Positions 34,363 to 44,019 of a DNA stretch of 64,000 nt are shown piece by piece; within the stretch, counting starts at the first letter, position 1, and the number at the start of each line of letters is the position of its first letter. Both the position numbers and the translations under genes were made by a program. The DNA is taken from positions 29,417,513 to 29,481,512 of the forward strand of contig NC_081545.1 in assembly GCF_901000735.1 (NCBI RefSeq), read 5' to 3'. The DNA is from Corylus avellana (taxonomy: Eukaryota; Streptophyta; Magnoliopsida; Fagales; Betulaceae). The notes beneath the pieces are model-generated. The model saw only the letters and a program-made list of their open reading frames with translations. It made no database searches and was not told the origin of the DNA.

Positions 34363-34662
34363 CTAACAACGAGGGATGGAAACCCCACAAGTGCTGGCAA
34401 CCTTTTTGGCACCAGGAGAACCAACATACTGCTTGAGGTTTGGATTTTTGATGTACCCACAGAGGCATGGTCTCTGTTCCCTCAACTTGCCGCAGCAAGT
34501 GGTAGATGGCTGTGCCGACGACGTGATTGCCGGTAAGCATGAGCTCAACTCCAAGGGATTGCATGTCACTGCTGCCTTTGCCGTCAGCGGTGCTTCACAT
34601 AGAAGCACAGCTACCACCACCACCACCACCGCACAAAGTGCAGCACCAGATGCCTTCTTCAT
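34363..34662 (-). CDS. Type-2 non-specific lipid-transfer protein, copy 5 (CLC type)
   Basis: 99 residues from the ATG at 34662. The signal peptide has an extended valine run (AVVVVVVAVLLCEAP), then comes an eight-cysteine mature domain (VTC, SSC, TCC, RPCLC, STC, PRC). It is the intact sister of pseudogene copy 3. On the minus strand, TATA-like elements lie upstream (around 34711-34717 and 34733-34740), and between them is a perfect G-box CACGTG at 34718-34723, a known binding site for bHLH, bZIP and ABA-related factors. The G-box is not seen at the other copies I checked. Confidence 0.92.
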   Translation of the reverse strand: MKKASGAALCAVVVVVVAVLLCEAPLTAKAAVTCNPLELSSCLPAITSSAQPSTTCCGKLREQRPCLCGYIKNPNLKQYVGSPGAKKVASTCGVSIPRC

Positions 34663-34996
34663 CCTCAAATTTGTGACCCCCTATGGCATAGAACAGGCCT
34701 CCCACACTGCTAATATACACGTGGCCAAGGCCTTATAAATTCAACCAAACAAAGGTTAGACTGTGAGACTGGCGGCGTAAATTCAGGAGAGATTTATGCT
34801 AGTTTTGAGAAATTTAAAGAGAAGAGAATGTGTACGTGTTTGCTCTTTTTTCTTCCCATTGACGTGTACATTTTGACACATCAATTTAATTTAATCACAA
34901 AGAAAAATCTTTTTTTTTTTTTTTTTAATGACTTGTAGACCAATCATATATTGTGTTATCAGCAGCAAATGTGCTTATATAGCTAACAAATTGTCA

Positions 34997-35240
34997 GATC
35001 CACTGAAATTTTTAAGATAATTTTAGTTTCTGAAATTTTAGATTTAAGCTGTCTATTTTTTATTTAAAGATCATTGTTCTGCTATGTATCCTACTACTAA
35101 TAAAATATTTATTATTTTATTATTTTATTAGTAGTGAGACACATGGCAAAACAATGATCATTGAATAAAAAATTGACGATTTAAATCTAAAATTTCAAAA
35201 ACTGAAATTCCTTAAAAAAAATCCTGATCCACTGAAATTG
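34997..35240. mobile_element. Foldback element flanked by a 14-bp direct repeat
   Basis: Arms of about 90 bp (TTTTAGTTTCTGAAATTTTAG .., TTATTTAAAGATCATTGTT .., CTACTACTAATAAAATA) pair with their inverted copies across a very short AT loop. The flanks GATCCACTGAAATT occur at both ends, longer than a usual 2-10 bp target-site duplication. It may be a MITE that inserted into or next to a pre-existing repeat. Confidence 0.75.
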
Positions 35241-35736
35241 CAGTGATTTCTTATTGACCCATTGCAATTTAATTAAACGCATTATCTTAACTTTTTAATA
35301 CATATTCGATGGGACTGGCCGGAGGTGGGCTTGACGAATCATCCTCTTCCCATTTGCCCCTCAAATTTTTATTCTTTTTCCATGATTAGATACGGATCAG
35401 CAACACCATGTCGTATATTAATTACTTAAAAATGGGTCATTAGAGTTTGCACTAACTTTCTGTTGTAATCATGATACATTTGAATTCTGTTTTTTTTTTT
35501 AAAAAAAAAAAAAAATCATAAACATTATAACATTTTTTTAGTGATCTAAATATATATTACGATTTTACAAACAAAAAGTACAATTTTAAATAAAATTACA
35601 TAAAATGTATTAGTTGAAAGTGAATTTTTTTAAAAAAAAATTGCTTTCAAATCACATAATAAAAGATTCATTCTTTTAAATGCACGCTTAAAATTACTAT
35701 TTTTAAATCATAATTTTTTTAAATCACAAATTCGAA

Positions 35737-36830
35737 GGATCAGGATCCTCGCCAAAAATTGTCCATAAGCTTTTTCTCAAATCTTGACCATCCAATGTCA
35801 TCCAACAGCCATAATTTTGCCACGTGTACAAACTAAAGATAAATAATAAAATATTATTTATTTATTTTAAAAAAAATATTAAAATTAAAAATTAAAAAAA
35901 TTAGGGTAGCCCCGCNNNNNNNNNNNNNNNNNNNNNNNNNNNNNNNNNNNNNNNNNNNNNNNNNNNNNNNNNNNNNNNNNNNNNNNNNNNNNNNNNNNNN
36001 NNNNNNNNNNNNNNNNNNNNNNNNNNNNNNNNNNNNNNNNNNNNNNNNNNNNNNNNNNNNNNNNNNNNNNNNNNNNNNNNNNNNNNNNNNNNNNNNNNNN
36101 NNNNNNNNNNNNNNNNNNNNNNNNNNNNNNNNNNNNNNNNNNNNNNNNNNNNNNNNNNNNNNNNNNNNNNNNNNNNNNNNNNNNNNNNNNNNNNNNNNNN
36201 NNNNNNNNNNNNNNNNNNNNNNNNNNNNNNNNNNNNNNNNNNNNNNNNNNNNNNNNNNNNNNNNNNNNNNNNNNNNNNNNNNNNNNNNNNNNNNNNNNNN
36301 NNNNNNNNNNNNNNNNNNNNNNNNNNNNNNNNNNNNNNNNNNNNNNNNNNNNNNNNNNNNNNNNNNNNNNNNNNNNNNNNNNNNNNNNNNNNNNNNNNNN
36401 NNNNNNNNNNNNNNNNNNNNNNNNNNNNNNNNNNNNNNNNNNNNNNNNNNNNNNNNNNNNNNNNNNNNNNNNNNNNNNNNNNNNNNNNNNNNNNNNNNNN
36501 NNNNNNNNNNNNNNNNNNNNNNNNNNNNNNNNNNNNNNNNNNNNNNNNNNNNNNNNNNNNNNNNNNNNNNNNNNNNNNNNNNNNNNNNNNNNNNNNNNNN
36601 NNNNNNNNNNNNNNNNNNNNNNNNNNNNNNNNNNNNNNNNNNNNTTTTTAATTTTTAATTTTAATATTTTAATATTTTGTTTTATAATATTTTTTTAAAA
36701 TAAATAATATTTTATTATTTATTTTTAGTTAGGACACGCGGAAAATTGTAGCTACCTGATGAAATTAGATGACCAAGATTTAAGAAAAAGCTGATGGACA
36801 ATTTTTGATCATTACCGGAAATCCTGATCC
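35737..36830. mobile_element. Long-TIR (MULE-like) foldback element spanning an assembly gap
   Basis: The left arm starts GGATCAGGATCCTCGCC and contains AAAAATTGTCCAT and AGCTTTTTCT. The right arm, after the gap, is its inverted copy and ends ATCCTGATCC. Homology between the arms continues right up to both edges of the N run. The flanking 9-mers AAATTCGAA and AAATTGAAA are nearly the same, as expected of an aged 9-bp Mutator-type duplication. Confidence 0.75.
35916..36644. other. Assembly gap (729 N)
   Basis: Unknown bases. The gap lies between the two arms of an inverted repeat, so a hairpin or near-identical arms may explain the failed assembly. The true length is uncertain. Confidence 0.99.
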
Positions 36831-37238
36831 AAATTGAAACTACTCTTCACGTTCAAGCATTGACTTGAAGTCAGATCCAGTCCTGAGAAGATTAAAAATG
36901 TATCATTCATTCACAGCTGGCAAAAAGCCACCGAGTGAAGAAAACAGATTTGACACGTACTGACCATATCATGTTTGCAAACCTGTTCGAATCTTTTGTA
37001 TTCACAACCAACCATTGAACCTTCTAGATCTATTCGGGTCACAAATTCAAACTCCCCTTCTAGAAATGGTTGATTTTAAGGGTAGCGATCCAATTTCGCG
37101 TTATTGAATTTAGGTTATATCAAAATATAGATATAAGATGATATAAGTTAACTTTAACCTGATCAATTTAATTAAACAGGTTAAACTCATTAACTATAAC
37201 CCGTTAATTTTTTATTAAGTTTATTATTCGTGTCAAAA

Positions 37239-37480
37239 ATTGTCTCTATCCCCTATTTACTAGCCTGATTACAGGTGGAGATGGAGCGAGGTGACCCTTT
37301 GGACGTGTCAAAAATTGTCTCCATTACTTTAAAAATTGTCTTTATCCCCTATTCAATAGGCTGATTACGAGTGGAGATGGAGCAAAGTGACCCCTTGGAC
37401 GTGCCAAGAATTGTCTCTATCCCTTATTTACTAGCCTAATTACATGCGGAGATGGAGCGAAGGGACCCCTTGGACTTGTC
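37239..37480. repeat. Three imperfect tandem units of about 75-95 bp
   Basis: Each unit has ATTGTCT.TATCCC, then CTGATTACA.GTGGAGATGG, then GACC.CTTGGACGTG. No coding frame is associated. Confidence 0.8.
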
Positions 37481-38642
37481 CACATTGTCATGTCATTCAT
37501 TATGTAAGGCAAAGGAGTGTGGGTCTCAAATGTCACAATTGTCTGTTTCAATATTGTTGCTTGAATTCCTTGAAGGTCATTTGAAGGCAAAGAGGCCTTA
37601 TTAGCATGAATTGATTAATTGTCACATTCCTTTGGTATCAAATTTAAGTATAGAGAACTTGTTTAGAATTGCCTTGAAAAATATATAATTTTTGTCTATC
37701 GTAAAAGCCTTAAAAAGATTTTTAGAAAAACATCATTTTCAAGTTTTCCCAAAACAAGCGATTTTAAACTATTTTTAGGGCAAAAAAGTGATTTTCAAGC
37801 TAAAAAAAATTTCTTATGGCTAAATGGGATTCAGACTGTCGGTGGTTTGGCTCCATCCAGGTAGCCTTACGTAACCCTCATCGTAATGTACGTGGTTGAA
37901 TGTTGATGGTCCCTACCTTTCGTTGAATAGGGAGAAAAAAACCAGACAATGTTATGGATGAAACAAAATACACATGTCATAAGTCCCTGTCATGGATGTG
38001 AATTACAAGTTTCTACTTTCTACCGTTTCACACGACAAAGAAAGATATTTTCTTGACTTAAAAGAAAATTAACTTTCATAAACACGACCAATCAAATTGG
38101 ATTTTAATTTTCTCACATTATGTCGGCCACTTGCTCATCGATAAACCTACCTAACACGATTACGAAAATGAAGGTGGGAAATGGAGAAACTTAGGAGAAA
38201 TCTATCAAGAAAATTTCCAAGTGTATGATTGAGAGTTTGAGTTTACCACCTATATATAAATTCAAGAGTAATGCTATATATTACATTTTTATTTCTTTAT
38301 TAGTCTTTTAATATATATATTTTTAAATAATAATTTATCTAAAAGGCTATAAACATTGTCACGTTAGCCTTTAGAGAATCGATTGCCTTTTACCTCCCAC
38401 CTCCCCAAGCTCTCACTTCATCTGAGGTGAATATCATCACCCAAACCAAGGCATAATGCCTAAGGGGAAGATTTTGTCAAAATCAACAAGTGCAACACTC
38501 AATTTATCTGCACATAATTAAGTAGATGGATCATCTCCACTCTATTAATGATCATGATTGGAAGCATTCCCATTTTGTATACTGAATCAGATTAATAATC
38601 TTAATGAGCCCTCATCATATATCTCCCTTTACTGTATTTGCC

Positions 38643-38676
38643 CAAAAAAAAAAAAAAAAAAAAAAAGAGAGAGAGG
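38643..38676. repeat. Poly(A) plus (GA)n tract
   Basis: About 23 A residues followed by GA units, after the same TTTGCCCA word that precedes the TA/TG microsatellite at 33881. Confidence 0.9.
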
Positions 38677-38930
38677 CCCATTCATGTCCAATAAAGTACC
38701 ATACATAGTAGAACATTATTCATTACTCAAATATAGATAAAAGCATACAAAGGATTTCATCATTTGAAATCATTCGTTTTGACCAGTTCTCCTGAACTGC
38801 ATTATTCACTATTGATATATACTATTTTTTTTTTTCTTTTTTCTTTTTTTAATACTCAGAATTATTGATATTCTTAGTACACGTACAGAGTAGTCCAAAG
38901 GCAATAGTAAAGTTTTGATCAGCTAGCTAA

Positions 38931-39221
38931 TTAACAATTAGGGAGGGGAACACCACAAGTGCTAAGAACCTTTTTGGCACCAGGAGAATTAACATACTGC
39001 TTGAGGTTTGGATTTTTCAAGTACCCACAGAGGCATGGTTTCTGTTCCTTCAACTTGCTGCAACAACTGCTAGATGGCCTCGCCGACGACGTGATGGCCG
39101 GTAGGCATGGGCTCAACTCCGTCGGAGTGCATGTCACTGCCTCTGCCGTCGGCGTTGCTTCGCATAGAAGCACAGCTACCACCACCACCACAAAAAGCGC
39201 AGCACAAGATGCCTTCTTCAT
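38931..39221 (-). CDS. Type-2 non-specific lipid-transfer protein, copy 6 (CLC type)
   Basis: 96 residues from the ATG at 39221 (MKKASCAALFV). A signal peptide ends near EATPTAEA, and the mature domain has all eight cysteines (VTC, SPC, SCC, KPCLC, STC, PNC). The upstream flank resembles CFC-type copy 4, while the mature domain resembles the CLC-type copies 3 and 5 (GYLKNPNLKQYVNSPGAKKV). It may therefore be a mosaic produced by unequal crossing-over or gene conversion. A TATA element TATATATA lies at about 39303-39310. Confidence 0.92.
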   Translation of the reverse strand: MKKASCAALFVVVVVAVLLCEATPTAEAVTCTPTELSPCLPAITSSARPSSSCCSKLKEQKPCLCGYLKNPNLKQYVNSPGAKKVLSTCGVPLPNC

Positions 39222-39706
39222 TCTCAAATCTGTTGCCTGGCCTATCTATGAAAGAGATCTAGCAATATTGGTGCGTGTATCCAACCCATCCCACACTGCT
39301 AGTATATATAACAAGCGTCCACCGCTTCGATATTTACCAGCTTGGTCCCACCTTATTTGGACGGAGACACAGTTCATCAAACGGTAACACGTGTCAATGG
39401 ATCAATTCTTATTAATCAATCAGGAACATTACATCCATTCAAGACGGTTGTCCCATTTGCTGTTGGTTTCCTGGTAACCTGAGTACCTTATCTTCTTCCG
39501 TACGTTAATCCCTTTCTTATTATGGACAGATTAACTCACAAATATCTTTTACGTAACAAAATTTAATTTTATTAATCACTCCTAAAAAATATGCTTATTA
39601 CCTCCATGTTATTGAATATTTTATATGGCCATTCATTCTGGGGAAAGGATTAAAGGGAAGATAATAAAATTCTATTAAAAATTCCAATATATAATAATGA
39701 GGAATC

Positions 39707-39707
<1 letters not shown>

Positions 39708-39761
<54 letters not shown>
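39708..39761. repeat. (TA)n microsatellite
   Basis: About 26 TA units inside duplication block D (38085-40520); absent from the matching place in block C. Confidence 0.95.
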
Positions 39762-39762
<1 letters not shown>

Positions 39763-40881
39763 TTCAAGTTCAAGCATCCCACCCACTTTATGTATATTGT
39801 GTTTTTGAAGGACAAGAGTGCCAAAGTTTGAGACAATTAAGCATATAAGATTGGATTAACTTGATCAATTAACCATATAAACTTGGTGAGCATGATATAG
39901 ATTAGTTTTGAGAAATTTAATAACAAAGAAGAATCTTTGAAAAGATTGCTTGTGCATGGTCCCTTTTGTCCTATTTGTAGGTTGGCAAGCTAGCTAGCAG
40001 CAACACCATTAATTGGCCATATTATTTGAAGTTATCTGTCGAAAATTGATGTATGCGCATATATATATATATGTAATGCAAAAGAAATATGTAGTAGTAT
40101 CCAAGCTAGTAATGAAGATGATTTGCTTTGTCTATTTGAAAAACTATATGGAGAAAGTAGAGGATGAAGAATTTGATATGTAAAAATACAGTAGTCAACG
40201 AAGACGATCTTATACACTCTTCTCATTTAGTTAGATGCGCTCAAGACTTGGTGAAAGAGTTTAATCACGCTACATAGAGTTTGAAGAATAATACGAAGGA
40301 ATTTTTTAACATAATCATCAATTCAACAGTAATTAAGGCCATGGTAGTATGGAAGGCGGTAAAATTTGAAAGAGATCTGGGATCCAACATGTAGAAGGTG
40401 ACACATTAGAAATTGTGCATACTTTGCGGCAAGATGAATGTTGTTGGGGAGTCGGTATGACCAACTTTAAAAAATAATCGCACATCAAAATAAGCCACTT
40501 GTCACATAGAGTATGGTTTTCAACTCATTCACCCCACTTCCTCTTCTTCTACAACCATTCAAACAAAATAGGGATCATAAATTTTATGGTACATATTTTA
40601 TTATATAGTATTTAATCGTGTACGTGGTGTTATATCATTTAAAATTTTAAATCTAAGAGTAGTTATAGTCCGAATTGTGTGCCCCTCCTACATGGGCATC
40701 ATCGCTGCCCTTCCTACAAGGAAATTGGATCCTCTCTTTGGTGGCGTGATTGATCTACAAGTTATTTTTCAAACCAAACCAGAAATTGATGCCACAAAGG
40801 AGATACCTTTTAGAGCAATAAGCCACTAATTAAAGAGAATATCCAATTTCCTAAACCATAGTTAAGATAACTGTCATGTCT

Positions 40882-40936
40882 ATATTGTGCGTATCGCAAT
40901 CAACATATATGTTGAATATTGCGATACGCACAATAT
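40882..40936. repeat. Near-perfect hairpin of about 20-bp arms
   Basis: The arm ATATTGTGCGTATCGCAAT and its exact inverted copy flank a 14-nt loop that is itself self-complementary (CAACATATATGTTG). Weaker pairing continues outward through GTCATG on each side. It could be a tiny MITE or a transcript hairpin. Confidence 0.85.
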
Positions 40937-41302
40937 TTAGTTGTCATGACTAAAAGAGTTGTCGGATAATGGACCCAGCTTTTGAGGAAAACCATTAAAC
41001 CAAGCTAAAAATCACCACTTAATGTTTGCAAACCTTTTGGAATATTAATCTTTTGTTTCCACATCCAATCACCCTTTAACCTTTGCTCTTAGGGTCAAAA
41101 AAAAAAAATCTCGGCAGAGAATCAAGGATAAGAAAATTGTTGGAAAAAATTTCGTCAGCAAAGGGGTGTCACTTTAGTCTCTTTTTATTATTATTATTAT
41201 TTTTTATTGCTGTTTCAATTCATTGAAGTTGGTTTAAAGGAGATTGAAGAGGCTTTATTAGCCTGAATTGTCTGGCACCTTCCTTCGGTATCAGGGAGTT
41301 GG

Positions 41303-41640
41303 AGTAATGACATTGAGGACACCGGGCGGTGTCCCCAATATCATTACTTGAGGAAGTTACGTCATTATTAGCAAATTAGTACGTGGGGATTCAGTTATGA
41401 TCATAATCAATGGTGGCGACCTGTAGATGGTGAGAGAATGATGCTCATTGTCACCTAAAAGAACAATGACACAACTTTCTAGAGTAATGATATTGGGGAC
41501 ACCGGCGTGCGTGAACTACGCACGCTAGGAAGTTGTGTCATTGTCTATTTAGGTGACAATGAGCATCATTCTCTCACCACCTACAAGCCGCCATCATTGA
41601 TTATGATCATGACTGAATCCCCACGTACTAGTTTGCCGAC
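41303..41640. repeat. Nested inverted repeats: short palindrome plus 111-bp hairpin arms
   Basis: Three parts. A 45-bp palindrome at 41303-41347 has AGTAATGACATTG.GGACACCG against its inverse. An arm at about 41371-41481 pairs with 41525-41636 over about 111 bp with roughly ten mismatches. The loop (41482-41524) repeats half of the first palindrome and has its own small hairpin (TGCGTG..CACGC). Single-stranded, this would fold into a long hairpin. It is probably a MITE-type element; no gene is present. Confidence 0.85.
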
Positions 41641-42062
41641 AGTCTGGACATCTCTACTAATATTAAAATATCGATTAAATGATTATTATTATTATTATTT
41701 TTATAAGCATAACTTTTTCGAACCTTACTGTCAATTTACTTTTACTTAAATTAAAATTTTGCTTATTGAGCTTTATTAATTAAAAAAGAGTTCACATATG
41801 AGAATGAATATTAAAATATTGATTAAATTTATATTTTTCTATTTTTCTATAACCATAAAAGCTTAGAATAAGTAATGATTTAACAATTAATCTCTAAAAT
41901 AAAAAAAAGTGGTGCATTTTCCTCTCCACCCGGTGATTCAATCAATCATACAAGTAAAATTTAATGTTGTTGCTGTCCAACTGGTGATTCAATCAATCAT
42001 ATAAATGTTGTTCATATTTTCCTGTCCACTTGATGGCTATAGATTTAAACGTCTTCTTCTTC

Positions 42063-42064
<2 letters not shown>

Positions 42065-42093
<29 letters not shown>
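42065..42093. repeat. (AAT)n microsatellite
   Basis: About nine AAT units; a shorter related ATT run is near 42188-42204. Confidence 0.9.
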
Positions 42094-42094
<1 letters not shown>

Positions 42095-42857
42095 CTAGAT
42101 TGATAAAAATGCAAAATTTTACATGCAATACTGCTTTAGGACAACGAATATTGATAAATCAAAGCTGAATTCTATATCACCCCTATATTATTATTATTAT
42201 TATTTTCTCATCCAAAAATAAAAAGCCAATTTACGGACTGTGATTCTCGATTCAATTCTAATAGAGATTAATCAATGTTTAAATAATAATTTATCATAAT
42301 ATTAAAACAATTTTGAGTTCAATTTTTACTCCACTCTACTTCTCATTTAATTTAATTTTTTTTTTAAAAAAAAAAAAAAAATTCCACATGCCATTTTTCA
42401 GTAGTTACCATGTATCATAATATATATTTCCTGTCGGCAGTGTTACCAAAACAAGCTTAATTAATGCTCTCTGCACCAAAGTACACATTCTTCATTCTAG
42501 TGCTGGCCTATTACTTCATTATGAAAACAGAGAAAGAGAATGCAATTGTAGATGAAGTAAATTGCCGGTTTCCTGGATCAGTTTTAGCTTGTTGTAATCC
42601 TCTATGCCTGTAGTAGGATTATGAAGACGAATGCTATATACACATTTTTATTTCACAATGCTGACGTGACAATTTTAACTAATTTTTATATTTTATTTTA
42701 ATAAAAATTAATTCAAAAGTTGTTTGAAACTAGCGTTGTGGGATAGTTGTGGGATAAAAATGTACGAGGATAAAGCCAAAGCACATCCGATCAATATGTG
42801 GTGAACGGACAAGTAAATATGATAAATATAATTTTTGAAAGACAACGTCAACAAAAA

Positions 42858-42938
42858 GTCAAGATGGCCGAGTTGGTCTAAGGCGCCAGTTTCAGGTACT
42901 GGTCCGAAAGGGCATGGGTTCGAATCCCATTCTTGACA
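42858..42938 (+). tRNA. tRNA-Leu (anticodon CAG)
   Basis: 81 nt, the length expected of a class II leucine tRNA. The acceptor stem GTCAAGA pairs with TCTTGAC, with discriminator base A. The A box is TGGCCGAGTTGG. The anticodon stem CCAGT/ACTGG encloses the loop TTCAGGT, giving anticodon CAG. A variable arm is present, and the T arm holds the B box GGTTCGAATCC (42917-42927). No intron. A CAACA motif lies just upstream, and a T5 pol III terminator is at 42946-42950, as usual for plant tRNA genes. It is likely functional. Confidence 0.96.
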
Positions 42939-42950
42939 TTCTTAGTTTTT

Positions 42951-44019
42951 ACGGTCCTCCAAACTAATTACCAAATATAAATCAAATAGCAGATAATTAT
43001 TTACAATAAATCTCAGTTTGTTTTTACAACACACACTTCATTTAATTCGGTAGGAGCCAATTCCAATGGAGTTTTTTTTTTTTTTTTTGATAAAGAGAAG
43101 CTTTGTTTTTCTTTCATCTTTCTTTTGAGACATTAAAATCGAACCTATTGATTATCCCATCTATTTTTCAAAGTGATTCTCTCTGTTTTGAACTCCAGTT
43201 ATCTGTTGAGAGAAGTTGATACTGACATAATTACCTCGGTTCCAAATGTCTACAACTCTGTTAGCTAGAACGATTGATTGATTTAGACCTATATCTTGAT
43301 TTTGTTGATATCAACTTATAAATTAATTGTCAACAGTTTGGCCAATAGACTCAACTCAAGAAAATTATTGAGAATGTCCTACTAGTCCAAGATTACTGGA
43401 AAATCAATATAGAAATAAAATACAGGTTTCTTGCCTTTGTCAAGTTTGACTTTGGTGAAAACTGAAAAGCTATGACATATCTGGTTAGATTATCATGTTG
43501 AAAATATAAGGAGATGTTTTTAAGAATGAAAGTGAGAAGCTTATTCATGGTTGAATTCTAGCTTGGTGAATGGTTTTCTTTGAAAAGAAGAACAAACAAA
43601 CAGAAAATTGAGGTTAAGTTGGATATATGAGAAATGAAAGCAATCTGCTTCTATATAAACCGAACGCCTAAGAATATTTGAGTTTATGGTATGGCCAACA
43701 AGCTTAAAATCAAGTTCATATGATTTGGTGCTATACGCGGTACGCAACCACATCAAAATTGCAGCATACAATCTACAGGCCGGTACCCCCTTCGCTGTAC
43801 CTCAACGAAACCAGCAAAAGAATAAAAAATAAGAGAGTTCCTGTCTTCGATCAATCACGACCTCGTAAATTGGGGAGGAAAAACCACTTCATCTAACATA
43901 TTAGGAGTTTTTTTTTTTAATCCCCGGACATCGTCTTTGGTTCTGAGTTTCCTAAAAAACAAAATCTCTCCCTGGACCACTGATAGGGAAATTTAATCTT
44001 CAAGTTTCCTCTTGGCTCT
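42951..44019. other. Spacer between tRNA gene and RELCH-like gene
   Basis: AT-rich DNA with T-runs. The right part probably includes the 3' UTR of the minus-strand gene that ends at 44020. No other gene is seen. Confidence 0.5.

Larger units (their letters stand above)
32184..34760. repeat. nsLTP duplication block B (carries copy 5)
   Basis: Partner of 22870-24800. The right part keeps the intact nsLTP gene. An extra stretch (about 33110-33590) and a foldback at 32413-32559 are present only here. Confidence 0.8.

Noticed and set aside
37239..37480. CRISPR-like or satellite array
   Set aside because: Only three imperfect units with no constant spacer; this is a plant nuclear repeat.
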